Source of the DNA: Terriglobia bacterium
GTDB lineage: Bacteria; Acidobacteriota; Terriglobia; Terriglobales; Acidobacteriaceae
Assembly (NCBI GenBank): GCA_020073665.1
Contig: JAIQEU010000009.1
Location: forward strand, 62,001 to 126,000
DNA length: 64,000 bases
Direction: 5' to 3'
Made by a program: the position numbers and the translations under genes. The first letter of the stretch is position 1. Each line of letters starts with the position of its first letter. Below the pieces are notes generated by a model. It made no database searches. It saw only the letters and a program-made list of their open reading frames with translations, and had not been told where the DNA came from. Below, in pieces: positions 54,763 to 63,752 of the stretch.

Positions 54763-54972
54763 GAAACCTGCGAGTAATGTCCTTCCGTAATGTGGACGGG
54801 TCCCCAGAAATGTTGGAAAGTGGGGGTGCGGACTTCTTCACATGTATCTTAGTTGCTAACAGCAGCGAGCGTCAACGCGGGTACAGTCAGGGGTCGCGGC
54901 AACAATCAACGCATATGGAGTTCAGTACGTCGGAGTTGCGGCTGCGGCATCTCCTGAAAAGGTGGATAGAAC

Positions 54973-55149
54973 GTGAACGGGTCGCTGTCTGCTTTGGTGC
55001 TCTGCCTTACGGTGGTTAGTGCGGTCACAGTCGGCATTTTTGCTGCCTACTGGGCCGTCAACGGAATCCTGTCCGCTTTCGCTCACCAGTCCCGCCCGCA
55101 AAGCAGTGGGGCAGCTGTCCTAGTAGAGACCCACGCCAGCGGCGACTAG
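54973..55149 (+). CDS. small single-helix membrane protein
   Basis: 58 residues from a GTG with AAAAGGTGG 7 bases upstream. The sequence VNGSLSALVLCLTVVSAVTVGIF, then AAYWAVNGILSAFAH, is one transmembrane helix followed by a short polar tail rich in Ser and Gly. Codon use is consistent with a coding gene. No family known. It stands between the uvrA gene, transcribed the other way, and the STN-domain gene. Confidence 0.5.
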   Translation: MNGSLSALVLCLTVVSAVTVGIFAAYWAVNGILSAFAHQSRPQSSGAAVLVETHASGD

Positions 55150-55311
55150 GTCGGCCCTGGCACATCAGACTTCGGACTCCAGGCTCGCCCCGTTCGATTC
55201 CGGAAAAACAGGCACCCAATAGCGCACAGTTTGCAGATGGCCTCGCCTAGACCGGAGGTTGAGGCCGACACCCGATGTCTGAGGGCCGAGGTCTGAAGTC
55301 CGACGCTTGCC

Positions 55312-56133
55312 TTACTGCGGCGGTGGTTGCGGCTGCTGGTTGGGCGGAAGTGGGACCCCTGGCGGTAGGCCGTTCGGACCAACCTGTCCTGGTTGCACCA
55401 GCTGTTGCTGTTGTTGCTGCTGTCGCTGCAGTTCCTGCAGCAACTGCTCAGGGGTTTTGGCGCCGGGCTGGACGTTGGCCGGGAACTGTTCCTGGGATTG
55501 TGCCGGCTGGTCGGGGGATTGGTCATCGTCGGCCTCGTCAGCGGTGGAGAAGTCGTCGTCGGATACATCTTGGGGATCTGGCTGCTGTGCCGCCAGGCCC
55601 GGCTGAGGCTGCGGAGTTGACTCGGCTGGCTGGGCTGTGGCCTGGTAAACGGGGGTGGGTTCAGGGGCGGTCCCCGTCTTGGAGGTCAGAATTATCCGCT
55701 CCACGGCGCCGGGGTTCGCCACCGACCCCAGCATTACGTAATCGAAATGCGATCCATTCAGCAGCGCAGCCAGTACATCGCGAGCCGGTCCGGGACCAAA
55801 GTGGGCCGCCACCCGCTCGGTGGCGTTTGCGGGAAAATCCACCGCGGCTCCTGTCTGGTTACGCACCGCTCGCAGAATGTCACTCAAATTCGAATTCGGG
55901 GCGACGATAGTGAGTTGATTATCGTGGTATGTCACCTGGGGCGGAGTCGCTGGCATCTGCTCCAGACTGAGGGGAGCGGGCGCGGGCGCGGGCTGAGCGA
56001 CTGGGGCCGGTTGCGGCTTGACCGGATGCTTGCGCGCATGATGCTGAGGGGCAGCAGAACTTGGGCTCGCGGCCGACAGGCACAGCAGGATGACGAGCAA
56101 GGGAAACAGGACCTTCGGTCGCGCAGCTGGCAT
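55312..56133 (-). CDS. exported STN/secretin-N-like protein with Gln/Pro-rich tail
   Basis: 273 residues from ATG 56133. A signal peptide (KVLFPLLVILLCLSAASPSSA) and a Pro/Lys linker lead to a STN-type short domain (VTYHDNQLTIVAPNSNLSDILRAVRNQTGAAVDFPANATERVAAHFGPGPARDVLAALLNGSHFDYVMLGS). This module is found in secretins and TonB receptors, where it recognises a periplasmic partner. After about residue 155 the chain is disordered, with QQQQQQ and PGV-P repeats. It is likely part of an envelope system whose other parts are not in this window. Confidence 0.8.
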   Translation of the reverse strand: MPAARPKVLFPLLVILLCLSAASPSSAAPQHHARKHPVKPQPAPVAQPAPAPAPLSLEQMPATPPQVTYHDNQLTIVAPNSNLSDILRAVRNQTGAAVDFPANATERVAAHFGPGPARDVLAALLNGSHFDYVMLGSVANPGAVERIILTSKTGTAPEPTPVYQATAQPAESTPQPQPGLAAQQPDPQDVSDDDFSTADEADDDQSPDQPAQSQEQFPANVQPGAKTPEQLLQELQRQQQQQQQLVQPGQVGPNGLPPGVPLPPNQQPQPPPQ

Positions 56134-56348
56134 GGGAACCCCCGATTGTGGCGCACCGGCGGCGTTTGCGTGGCCATCAACGCCGCTCACGAACTGTCCA
56201 AATTGTAGCACTCCCGCGGGCCTCCACGGCAGGGCGTTGTTTCCCCCGATCCCGCATCTTTCCGCCGAAATGCCGCCGTTCATAGAACGCTTTCGAATCC
56301 ACAGGCTTGCGGCGATTTAACAACCGGTAGAGACGAAAGACTCTATGC

Positions 56349-56526
56349 CATCCCATCCTGCGCGCTTATGACGCGACCGATCTCTCGAAAGAGCTGTACA
56401 ACACCTTGCAGAATCCCTCCGACGATGATCCCGTCCGAGCCGTGGAGTTCACCGTGCCGATGATTGCCAAACGCGAGGGTGTACGTGCCGGCAGCGAAGA
56501 AACTGAGTGTGTGGGCTGCTGGGTGA
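56349..56526 (+). pseudogene. remnant of a PQQ/beta-propeller protein C-terminus
   Basis: The stretch reads as ILRAYDATDLSKELYNTLQN---AVEFTVPMIA then, after a frameshift near 56472, as VYVPAAKKLSVWAAG and a stop TGA at 56524-56526. This is the typical end of PQQ-like repeat proteins of acidobacteria (-LRAYDA-NLSKELYN-), here without any N-terminal part. It is a decayed fragment next to a VWA gene, without a ribosome site. Confidence 0.65.
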
Positions 56527-56554
56527 AAATACAGCGCGAAGCAGACAGGAGCTT

Positions 56555-57541
56555 TTACTGCCGAGGTGCGAAGTAGCCTTTGCGGGAGCGTACCTGCAGA
56601 TCTTTCTTGAGAGCCGTGATTTCGATGGAACGGTAACGGCCGTCGGCATCGAAATTTGCCGGCCGGTAGGAAACCACATACTGGCTGCGGAGTTCGTCTT
56701 CAATCGCGGCAAAGGAGTTCTTGATGTCCTTCATCTTGAAGGGGAAGAACGCCCGCCCGCCGGTGGCGTCGGCCAGTTGCTGCAGGACCTGGTCGCCACG
56801 CAGAATCAAGCCGCTATCGTCGGTAGAAATCGCATAAATGATCACTTCGGCGCGCTGCGCCATTTCCAGGGCCTGGGCCCGGCTGACTTCACTCTGATTG
56901 TCTTCGCCATCACTGACCACAACAATGGCACGGCGCACGGGATGGTCCTCGTGGCCTTTGATCAGCTTGTCGCGGCAGGCGCGATAGATAGCATCATAGA
57001 GTGCCGTGCCTCCGCCGTCATGCAGGCGATGCACGCCAGTAGAAAGCAACTGCACGTTGTCGGTGAAGTCCTGGGTGATCTGGCTGTGGCTGCTGAAGCC
57101 CATCACAAAGGCTTTATCGAAATTGGCGCGTAGAGTGTGCTGCAGGAAATCGATGGCGGCCGTCTGCTCGAAGTCGAAGCGACCGCGTACCGATCCGCTG
57201 GTGTCCACCAGCAAGCCCAGTTGAAGAGGCAGATCGGTTTCCCGGCGAAAATTCTCGATGGATTGGGGTGGCTGGTGGTCGTCGAGAATGGTGAAGTCCC
57301 CCTGGTTCAGGTTGCGAACGAACTTGCCATGCCGGTCGGTAGCAATAAAGAGGACGTTGACCTCATCGACACGTTTCTTAATGGTGAGAATGGCATCGCC
57401 GCCGGCCTGGTCGGACTCGCTGCTGGGGGAAGTGACTGGAGGAGTGCTAGTGGCCACAAACGACGACTGTGCCGGCACCTGCGCCGGAGCCGCTGCCAGC
57501 ATGGCAATCCCGAGACAACAAAGCCACCTTGTGTACTTCAT
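56555..57541 (-). CDS. exported VWA-domain protein, acidobacterial type
   Basis: 328 residues from ATG 57541. A signal (LCCLGIAMLAAAPAQVPAQ) leads to a short beta region (VNVLFIATDRHGKFVRNLNQGDFTILDD) and a VWA domain with MIDAS DTSGSV near residue 116 and VVVSDGEDNQSE near 210. The order matches the VWFA-related acidobacterial family, present in many copies in these genomes. A cell-surface adhesion or binding role through a metal site is inferred. Confidence 0.87.
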   Translation of the reverse strand: MKYTRWLCCLGIAMLAAAPAQVPAQSSFVATSTPPVTSPSSESDQAGGDAILTIKKRVDEVNVLFIATDRHGKFVRNLNQGDFTILDDHQPPQSIENFRRETDLPLQLGLLVDTSGSVRGRFDFEQTAAIDFLQHTLRANFDKAFVMGFSSHSQITQDFTDNVQLLSTGVHRLHDGGGTALYDAIYRACRDKLIKGHEDHPVRRAIVVVSDGEDNQSEVSRAQALEMAQRAEVIIYAISTDDSGLILRGDQVLQQLADATGGRAFFPFKMKDIKNSFAAIEDELRSQYVVSYRPANFDADGRYRSIEITALKKDLQVRSRKGYFAPRQ

Positions 57542-57825
57542 TCCCATCCCGTCCAAAATTTTCACAGCAAACCACGGCTGCGACACCCTTCAACCAATTA
57601 GATGCACGTAGCGGGCCGAATGGGGCGTCAGAAGCGGTTTTTGCTAGTTCGACTGTAGGCGAGGCCCCCAGCAGCGCCAAGTTACAAAAGGAGCACACGT
57701 TTGGTCATGGCCGGTAACGCGTGCTGTCTCTGTCGATTAGCCATGGTCGGACTGGATGACCAAACGGCTTTCAGGTTCCAGCAGTGCAAGCGTAGAATCG
57801 GCGTACACCAACAATGGAGGGATTC

Positions 57826-58536
57826 ATGAAGATAGCTGGGGCTTTTTTCCTGGTGTGGGTCTTATTGCTCCCCGCCTTTGCCGCGGACAACGAAAAGGAA
57901 TCGGACCGCGTAAAAGAAGCCGGCCAGGTGATGAAAGAAATCATCAATATCCCGGATGACATTCCCAAGGATCTGATTGACCGTGCCGAGTGCATCATTG
58001 TGCTGCCCTCGGTAAAGAAAATTGCCATCGGAATTGGCGCCAGCTACGGCCGCGGCGTGATGACCTGCCGCAGCGGTGAGCATTTCACCGGACCTTGGGG
58101 TGCTCCCGCGATGTACGCCCTGGAAGGGGGCAACATCGGTTTGCAGTTGGGAGGACAGGCCACGGATTTCGTTCTGCTGATAATGAATCCGCATGGGGCC
58201 GAATCCTTGATGGGCAGCAAGGTAAAGCTAGGTGCCGATGCCGCCGCCGCTGCTGGCCCCAAGGGACGGAGCGCGCAGGGATCCACGGATGTGGTGATGC
58301 GAGCCGAGATTCTCTCCTACTCCCGATCGCGCGGCCTGTTTGCCGGCGTCTCGCTGGAGGGCTCTACGCTGCGGCCAGACAATCGCGCGAACCAGAAACT
58401 TTACGGCCGCGACTTGAGCGTGAAAGAAATCGTACGCCAGGGGAAAGTTGGAGTGCCGCCCTCGGGACAGCTGCTGGTCTCGACCCTTGAGAAACATTCG
58501 CCCAAGAACAAGTCGGACCCGAAATCGCTGGAGTAG
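57826..58536 (+). CDS. exported SYLF-domain lipid-binding protein
   Basis: 236 residues from ATG 57826 with GGAGG 6 bases upstream. A signal (IAGAFFLVWVLLLPAFAA) precedes a SYLF (Ysc84/BPSL1445) domain: IPKDLIDRAECIIVLPSVKKIAIGIGASYGRGVMTCR, WGAPAMYALEGGNIGLQLGGQATDFVLLIMN. The C-terminal tail is basic. SYLF domains bind phosphoinositides or membranes. It is transcribed with the tag gene, 22 bases downstream. Confidence 0.88.
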   Translation: MKIAGAFFLVWVLLLPAFAADNEKESDRVKEAGQVMKEIINIPDDIPKDLIDRAECIIVLPSVKKIAIGIGASYGRGVMTCRSGEHFTGPWGAPAMYALEGGNIGLQLGGQATDFVLLIMNPHGAESLMGSKVKLGADAAAAAGPKGRSAQGSTDVVMRAEILSYSRSRGLFAGVSLEGSTLRPDNRANQKLYGRDLSVKEIVRQGKVGVPPSGQLLVSTLEKHSPKNKSDPKSLE

Positions 58537-58558
58537 CGGCGCGCCCTCCAGTCGAGCC

Positions 58559-59140
58559 ATGAAAGCCAACTCCACAGATCTGGTGCGCTGCGGCTGGGCG
58601 CGCAACGACCTTTCCATTCACTACCACGATGAAGAATGGGGCGTGCCCGCGCACGACGACGGCGTACTTTTCGAATTCCTGATCCTGGAAGGTGCGCAGG
58701 CCGGGCTAAGCTGGGACACCATCCTCAAGAAGCGCGAGAATTACCGCGCCGCGCTCGACGATTTCAATGCGCAGCGCGTCGCGAGATATGACAGCCGCAA
58801 GATTCAGGCGCTGCTGCGCGATCCGGGTATCGTGCGCAATCGCTTGAAGATCGCTGCCACGGTGCAGAATGCCAAGGCGTTTCTTGCCGTGCAGAAGGAG
58901 TTCGGCTCGTTCGACCGCTACATCTGGCAGTTCACTGGCGGGCGCCCGCGCATCAATGCCTGGAAATCCATGAAGCAGGTTCCGGCGCGCACGGTGGAAT
59001 CCGATGCCATGAGCAAAGACCTGAAGAAACGCGGATTTTCTTTCGTCGGATCCACCATCTGCTATGCATTCATGCAGGCCGTGGGAATAGTGAACGACCA
59101 CCTGGTCGGTTGCTTCCGGTATGACGCATTGAGAGATTGA
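58559..59140 (+). CDS. tag: DNA-3-methyladenine glycosylase I
   Basis: 193 residues. The zinc ligands RCGWAR (Cys) and HYHDEEWG (His) open the protein, and the damage pocket contains WDTILKKRENYR and the VGSTICYAFMQAVGIVNDH region with the later His and Cys (CFRY). It removes 3-methyladenine from DNA in base excision repair. It immediately follows the SYLF gene and is convergent with scoB. The last residues (DALRD) and the stop come from the start of an iterated repeat. Confidence 0.93.
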   Translation: MKANSTDLVRCGWARNDLSIHYHDEEWGVPAHDDGVLFEFLILEGAQAGLSWDTILKKRENYRAALDDFNAQRVARYDSRKIQALLRDPGIVRNRLKIAATVQNAKAFLAVQKEFGSFDRYIWQFTGGRPRINAWKSMKQVPARTVESDAMSKDLKKRGFSFVGSTICYAFMQAVGIVNDHLVGCFRYDALRD

Positions 59141-59184
59141 ATCACCGAAAGACGTTTCGCGCAGGGTTTCAATGAATCAATCTC
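59131..59184. repeat. iterated-word inverted repeat at tag/scoB junction
   Basis: GAGAGATTGAATCA (59131-59144) pairs with TGAATCAATCTCTC (59171-59184) with one mismatch. Its left part holds the stop codon of tag. The words TTGA and ATCAATG match those in the repeats near 17282 and 61285. Confidence 0.65.
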
Positions 59185-59201
59185 TCAATGATTCAACTTG
59201 T

Positions 59202-59891
59202 TTAGCTCTCCATTGTCTTCAGTGTCGGACTGATGATCAGAGTGGGTTCGGTAGCGCGCTGCACGTCATCGGCAGTCAGTCCCGGCGCGACTTCTTCCAG
59301 CACCAAGCCGGTTGGAGTGACGTTGATGTAAGCCATCTCGGTCACGATGGTGTGCACCACCCGCACACCGGTTAGCGGCAGCGAGCATTTCTTCAGGATT
59401 TTGGGTTGGCCGTCGCGACTGCTGTGCTCCATGGCGATGATCACGCGGCGCGCGCCGGCCACCAGGTCCATGGCGCCACCCATGCCTTTAACCATCTTCC
59501 CCGGGATCATCCAGTTGGCGAGATTACCTTCCTCGTCCACTTCCATGGCGCCGAGCACGCTCAAATCGATGTGGCCGCCGCGAATCATGGCAAAGGAATC
59601 AGCGCTGGAGAAATAGGCAGTGCCTGGCAACTCAGTAATGGTTTCCTTGCCGGCGTTGATCAGGTCGGCGTCTTCCTGGCCCTCAGGCGGATACGGCCCG
59701 ATCCCCAGCATGCCATTTTCCGATTGCAGAATTACATCCATGCCTGGAGGCACGTGGTTGGCCACCAGCGTGGGCATGCCGATGCCCAGGTTCACGTAGT
59801 AGCCATCGCGCAGTTCGCGGGCGATGCGCTTAACGATGCGTTCACGTTTCTCGACGTCTTTGACCGGCTTTCTTATTGAGGGTGAATTCAT
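59202..59891 (-). CDS. scoB: 3-oxoacid CoA-transferase subunit B
   Basis: 229 residues. It contains the catalytic Glu region [11 protein letters not shown] near residue 71-85, [16 protein letters not shown], and the SAGA-like [50 protein letters not shown]. It moves CoA between succinate and acetoacetate or similar acids with subunit A encoded further upstream. Its start overlaps the end of an unrelated gene (ATGA), so scoA, that gene and scoB probably form one operon. Confidence 0.92.
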   Translation of the reverse strand: MNSPSIRKPVKDVEKRERIVKRIARELRDGYYVNLGIGMPTLVANHVPPGMDVILQSENGMLGIGPYPPEGQEDADLINAGKETITELPGTAYFSSADSFAMIRGGHIDLSVLGAMEVDEEGNLANWMIPGKMVKGMGGAMDLVAGARRVIIAMEHSSRDGQPKILKKCSLPLTGVRVVHTIVTEMAYINVTPTGLVLEEVAPGLTADDVQRATEPTLIISPTLKTMES

Positions 59892-60535
59892 TTGGGAGTT
59901 TTCTTCGCGAGGTCATTTGGATTGACCAGGTCCGCATCAAAGTAGCCATTCGGTCGGTTAAAGGTTTGCGCCATCTTTTGCATTCCGAGCTGATGATTTC
60001 TGTTAATCGCCGCGGCAGTATCGGAATAATGTTCCTTAGAGAGAGCCATCTGAACTTGGCTAAAATTCTCTCGAAACAATTCTCCCAGTTCGGCCAGGTT
60101 TATGTAGCTGGGTTTGCGGCGGGAACCTTCTTGCTCATAAACAGCTTCCAGGACCGAAGCGAGACTCTCCTTGATTTCGGGACTTTCCCGTCGGGCCACA
60201 CTAATCCCGTAATCTCCATGGTGTTGGCTAACCACTATGCGCAAGTCCGCTGACTCCACAGTCACCAGGGTTGCATACCCAACCGTTCGCTCGTTTGGCA
60301 CAAACCGTCCATCAAAATCATGAAAGAGAAACGCCAGATCAGTCCTCACTTGTTCCCGGAGTCTCTTTTCGTAGGACCTGTCTAAGAGTGGATTCAACCA
60401 CCATCCAAAAAAAAGTTTGTAAGCCAGAACGAATGGCCCGAAGACGACTACTACGAGCGGTGCAAGCACGTAGAACTGCCAACGTCTTCCGCGCATACGA
60501 GGCGTGAGCCTCAACCATGGTCGTTCGGGCCGCAT
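59888..60535 (-). CDS. unknown membrane-associated protein inserted in the CoA-transferase operon
   Basis: 215 residues. A hydrophobic segment ([28 protein letters not shown], residues 19-46) suggests membrane anchoring; the rest is polar, with [19 protein letters not shown] and [28 protein letters not shown]. The GC content is lower than in scoA or scoB. No family is recognised. It overlaps the scoB start (ATGA) and follows the scoA stop by 40 bases, which separates two subunits of one enzyme. It may have entered by insertion. Confidence 0.7.
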   Translation of the reverse strand: MRPERPWLRLTPRMRGRRWQFYVLAPLVVVVFGPFVLAYKLFFGWWLNPLLDRSYEKRLREQVRTDLAFLFHDFDGRFVPNERTVGYATLVTVESADLRIVVSQHHGDYGISVARRESPEIKESLASVLEAVYEQEGSRRKPSYINLAELGELFRENFSQVQMALSKEHYSDTAAAINRNHQLGMQKMAQTFNRPNGYFDADLVNPNDLAKKTPK

Positions 60536-60575
60536 TTCGGTTATTCAGCAATCGCAGACAATCGCGCAAACAAGC

Positions 60576-61274
60576 CTAGCTCACTTTTCTTACCGTCCTC
60601 TTCTCGATCCTTTTCTCGTACAGCTCTCCCTGGAAAATCCGCTTCACGTACACGCTCGGAGTATGCACCAGGTCGGGATCGAGTTCGCCCGGTTCCACCA
60701 GGTGCTCGACTTCGGCGATAGTTACCTTGGCGGCGGTCGCCATCATGGGACTGAAATTGCGCGCGGTCTTGCGGTACACCAGGTTGCCCCACTTATCGCC
60801 TTTCCAGGCTTTGACGAAGGCGAAGTCGGCTTTCAGAGCGTGCTCCATCACGTAGAGGCGTCCATCGAATTCGCGTGCTTCCTTGTTCTCGGCCACCATG
60901 GTGCCTACACCGGTAGGGGTGAAGAACGCGGGAATGCCGGCGCCGCCGGCGCGAATGCGCTCAGAGAACGTGCCTTGCGGTACCAGATCAAGTTCGATCT
61001 CGCCCTTTAGAACCTTTTCCTCCAGCAACTTGTTCTCACCCACATAGGTGCCAATGTGTTTGCGAATCTGGCCGGCCGCCAGCAGCAGTCCCATGCCGAA
61101 GCCGTCTACACCGACGTTGTTGCTGATGGTTGTGAGGTTCTTGACGCCCTTGTGTACGAGCGCGCGGATCAGATTCTCCGGAATGCCGCACAAGCCGAAG
61201 CCGCCGACCATAATGGTGGCGCCATCAAAGACGTCGCGAATGGCCTCGTCTGCGTTGGCAACGACCTTGTTCAT
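60576..61274 (-). CDS. scoA: 3-oxoacid CoA-transferase subunit A
   Basis: 232 residues. The CoA-binding segment is GATIMVGGFGLCGIPENLIRALVHKGVKNLTTISNN, followed by GTFSERIRAGGAGIPAFFTPTGVGT. Paired with subunit B (59202-59891). Together they activate acids with CoA. The first gene of the operon. Upstream is an iterated repeat. Confidence 0.92.
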   Translation of the reverse strand: MNKVVANADEAIRDVFDGATIMVGGFGLCGIPENLIRALVHKGVKNLTTISNNVGVDGFGMGLLLAAGQIRKHIGTYVGENKLLEEKVLKGEIELDLVPQGTFSERIRAGGAGIPAFFTPTGVGTMVAENKEAREFDGRLYVMEHALKADFAFVKAWKGDKWGNLVYRKTARNFSPMMATAAKVTIAEVEHLVEPGELDPDLVHTPSVYVKRIFQGELYEKRIEKRTVRKVS

Positions 61275-61284
61275 AAGCAGTCGA

Positions 61285-61372
61285 TTCTAAATGAATTGAG
61301 ACATTGAGTCATTGAGGGATTGAATCATTGGTCCAGTGCTTCAATGACTCAATGATTCAATCCCTCAATTTC
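61285..61372. repeat. iterated-word inverted repeat between scoA and tyrA
   Basis: Words such as ATTGAGACATTGAGTCATTGAGGGATTGAATCATTG on one side and GACTCAATGATTCAATCCCTCAAT on the other form an inverted repeat. Its right part is the coding end of tyrA (RKLRD and stop). Confidence 0.7.
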
Positions 61373-62226
61373 CGCGGTGGATTTTTTCTTAAGTGGTGCG
61401 CCCGGTCGAATTCCAGCGCCAGTTCTTTGGTTCCCAGGTTCTCGCGGATATGCGCTAGCCGCTGCTCCAGCGCGAGCAGGGCGTCGCCGATATTTTTCTT
61501 GTTGGTGAGTGCGATGTCGCGCCACATGGAGTACGGACTGGCCGAGATGCGCGTCATCTCCCGCAGTGCTCGGCCCCCGGCATCGAGCAAGGGCGCGTCC
61601 GGCCCAAATTCATCTACCAGCGAGGCGGCGAGTGCGGTCGAAATCATTTGCGGCAAGTGGCTGATCCAGCCGCACAGCCGGTCGTGTTCCTGGGGATCGA
61701 GGCTGGCGATCAGGGCACCAATCTTCTCCACCCATTCCAGGAACTTGCCGCACAAGCCGTCGTAAACATCCTGCCCAGGCGCGGGAGTCACGAACCACGC
61801 CGCCCCCTGGAACAGGTCGGGGTCGGCGAACTCCATGCCCGCCTGCTCTTTCCCCGCCATGGGATGTCCGGCCAGGAAACGGTGACCCAGCTTTTTTCCG
61901 AAAACCTTCTGGGCGCGTGCCATGACCTCGGCCTTGGTGCTGCCAACGTCGGTGAGCAGAGTATTCGGGGGCAGCGCCGGACCAAGGCGGTCGATGAGAT
62001 CAATCACCGCTAACACCGGGGTCGCGAGAACAATGATGTCGCTACCGCGCGTTGCATCGGCAGGATCGGTATGGCCTTTATCGATGGCGGCCTTGCTGCG
62101 TGCGCGCTCCAGCACGGGCGCACGATCGCAGCCCACGATCTGGCCAGGGAATCCGTACTTCTTCAGCGCCAGCCCGAGTGAGCCCCCGATCAGGCCGGTT
62201 CCGATGATAGTGATTTGGCGAACCAT
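61357..62226 (-). CDS. tyrA: prephenate dehydrogenase
   Basis: 289 residues. The NAD-binding loop ITIIGTGLIGGSLGLALKK starts the Rossmann fold; HPMAGKEQAGMEFA and HDRLCGWISHLPQMISTALA are the TyrA substrate-binding blocks. The enzyme oxidatively decarboxylates prephenate to hydroxyphenylpyruvate for tyrosine. Directly downstream of aroF (90 bases with a repeat), which follows the order trpA, chorismate mutase, aroF, tyrA, a logical aromatic block. The last residues KLRD and stop come from an iterated repeat. Confidence 0.93.
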   Translation of the reverse strand: MVRQITIIGTGLIGGSLGLALKKYGFPGQIVGCDRAPVLERARSKAAIDKGHTDPADATRGSDIIVLATPVLAVIDLIDRLGPALPPNTLLTDVGSTKAEVMARAQKVFGKKLGHRFLAGHPMAGKEQAGMEFADPDLFQGAAWFVTPAPGQDVYDGLCGKFLEWVEKIGALIASLDPQEHDRLCGWISHLPQMISTALAASLVDEFGPDAPLLDAGGRALREMTRISASPYSMWRDIALTNKKNIGDALLALEQRLAHIRENLGTKELALEFDRAHHLRKNPPRKLRD

Positions 62227-62236
62227 TAAAAAAGTC

Positions 62237-62311
62237 TTCCGTCGTCCGTCGTCCGTCGTCAGTCATCACTCAAACGTGAAACCTGACGACTGACGACCGA
62301 CGACGGACGAC
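62237..62311. repeat. iterated-word inverted repeat between aroF and tyrA
   Basis: TCCGTCGTCCGTCGTCCGTC and a short ATCACT part on the left (near 62238-62264) pair with GACTGACGACCGACGACGGACGAC on the right (near 62287-62311). Words CGTC and GACGAC are repeated. Confidence 0.7.
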
Positions 62312-62315
62312 TGGT

Positions 62316-63335
62316 TCAAGCGATCTCGCGGCCCACCACCGGCGCGATCAGGCGCAGTTCATCCATCAGCTTCGCAAACTGATCGGGGAAAAGCGATTGG
62401 GCGCCGTCCGACAACGCCTTGTCCGGGTCGTGATGCACCTCAATTAGCAGCGCATCTGCGCCGGCCGCCACCGACGCTCGTGCCATGGGTGCAACCTTGT
62501 CGCGCAGTCCGGTGCCATGCGAAGGATCGGAGGTCATGGGCAGGTGCGAAAGTTTCTTGATAATCGGTATTGCAGAAATGTCCAAGGTGTTGCGGGTGTA
62601 GGTCTCGAACGTCCGAATGCCGCGTTCGCACAGGATCACGTCGTAGTTCCCGCCCGACATGATGTATTCCGCCGATAACAGCAACTCTTCGAGTGTGGCC
62701 GCGATCCCGCGCTTGAGCAGGACGGGCTTCTTGATCTTGCCCAACTCGCGCAGCAAATTGAAATTCTGCATGTTGCGCGCACCCACCTGAAGGATGTCGA
62801 CGTAAGGCACCATCATCTCGATCTGCGAAATCTCCATGACTTCGCTGATTACCAGCAGGCCAAAACGGTCGCCCGCCTCCCGTAGCAATTTCAGGCCTGC
62901 CAGGCCCATGCCCTGGAAGGTGTAGGGTGAACTGCGAGGCTTAAACGCGCCGCCACGCAGCACCCGCGCGCCCGCAGCGGCCACCTGCTCCGCCACGGTG
63001 AACAGTTGCTCCCTCGATTCGACCGAGCAGGGGCCGGCCATAACGACGACTTCGGTGCCGCCAATCTTGAGCCCGTTGGCGAATTCCACCACCGTGCCCT
63101 GCGGACGAAAACTGCGTCCCGCCAGCTTGTAAGGCGCGCTGATGCGGTGGACTTCCTGCACCCCGCTGAGCACCATCAGGTTGCGGGTATCGAAATCAAT
63201 GCGCGCGCCTACCGCTGCCAGCACGGTCTGCACGGCGCCGGTGGTGCGATGCACCGAGAAGCCCATCCGCACCAGGTGTTCGATGACCTGCTGGATCTGC
63301 TCCTCGGTCGCGCTGTCTTGCATGGCAACAATCAT
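62316..63335 (-). CDS. aroF: DAHP synthase (3-deoxy-7-phosphoheptulonate synthase), AroF type with N-terminal regulatory-like domain
   Basis: 339 residues. An N-terminal ~70-residue ferredoxin-like domain ([33 protein letters not shown]) is followed by the DAHP synthase barrel with [40 protein letters not shown], and [17 protein letters not shown]. This is the typical two-domain thermostable type. It starts the shikimate pathway by joining PEP and erythrose-4-phosphate. The front domain may sense an aromatic amino acid. It stands between chorismate mutase and tyrA. Confidence 0.95.
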   Translation of the reverse strand: MIVAMQDSATEEQIQQVIEHLVRMGFSVHRTTGAVQTVLAAVGARIDFDTRNLMVLSGVQEVHRISAPYKLAGRSFRPQGTVVEFANGLKIGGTEVVVMAGPCSVESREQLFTVAEQVAAAGARVLRGGAFKPRSSPYTFQGMGLAGLKLLREAGDRFGLLVISEVMEISQIEMMVPYVDILQVGARNMQNFNLLRELGKIKKPVLLKRGIAATLEELLLSAEYIMSGGNYDVILCERGIRTFETYTRNTLDISAIPIIKKLSHLPMTSDPSHGTGLRDKVAPMARASVAAGADALLIEVHHDPDKALSDGAQSLFPDQFAKLMDELRLIAPVVGREIA

Positions 63336-63344
63336 AAGAAGTTG

Positions 63345-63668
63345 TCAGTCGTTTACTTCCGAATCTAGTTCCGTGTCGCCGGCGCCTTCTGCGGTGGTCT
63401 GGGGCGCGATTTCTTCCTGCTGAATCTTGCGCATGATATCCATCACACGCTCGTAGATTCGTATCAAGTCGCGCTCGGGCAACGGCCCCCGGTTTGCCCG
63501 CGATGCATTGGCGAACACTGCCTGCTCGCGGTCGGGTTCGTAGATGGGCATGCCGGCCCGGCGCTTCAACTTGCCGATCTCATGGGCAGCCTGGGCGCGC
63601 TGGTTCAGTAATTCGACCAGCTTGTGATCGATCTCATCGATTTTCTTACGCCAGTCCGCGATGTCCAT
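63345..63668 (-). CDS. chorismate mutase, AroQ class
   Basis: About 107 residues from ATG 63668 (MDIADWRKKIDEIDHKLVELLNQRAQAAHEIGKLKRR). The helical AroQ fold is recognised by KKIDEIDHKLVELLNQR, IGKLKRRAGMPIYEPDRE and LIRIYERVMDIMRKIQ. It converts chorismate to prephenate. It lies 9 bases upstream of aroF and after trpA; an inverted repeat separates it from trpA. Its acidic tail (DTELDSEVND) is not needed for the fold. Confidence 0.88.
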   Translation of the reverse strand: MDIADWRKKIDEIDHKLVELLNQRAQAAHEIGKLKRRAGMPIYEPDREQAVFANASRANRGPLPERDLIRIYERVMDIMRKIQQEEIAPQTTAEGAGDTELDSEVND

Positions 63669-63676
63669 AAGAACCG

Positions 63677-63752
63677 GTAGCTGGCAGTTGGTAGCAGGTA
63701 GTTGGATAAACCGGGTTCCGTGCCCAGCCACCAGCCACTAGCTGCCAGCTAC
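63677..63752. repeat. iterated-word inverted repeat at the trpA 3' end
   Basis: GTAGCTGGCAG (63677-63687) pairs with CTGCCAGCTAC (63742-63752), with CCAGCCACCAGCCACTAG between. The trpA stop and its last codons (AGS) are in the right arm. Similar words build the repeat near 50982. Confidence 0.7.

Noticed and set aside
55150-55215. GTTCGATTCC T-loop-like string near 55190, possible tRNA
   Set aside because: The flanking bases do not form a T-stem or acceptor stem, so no tRNA is present.
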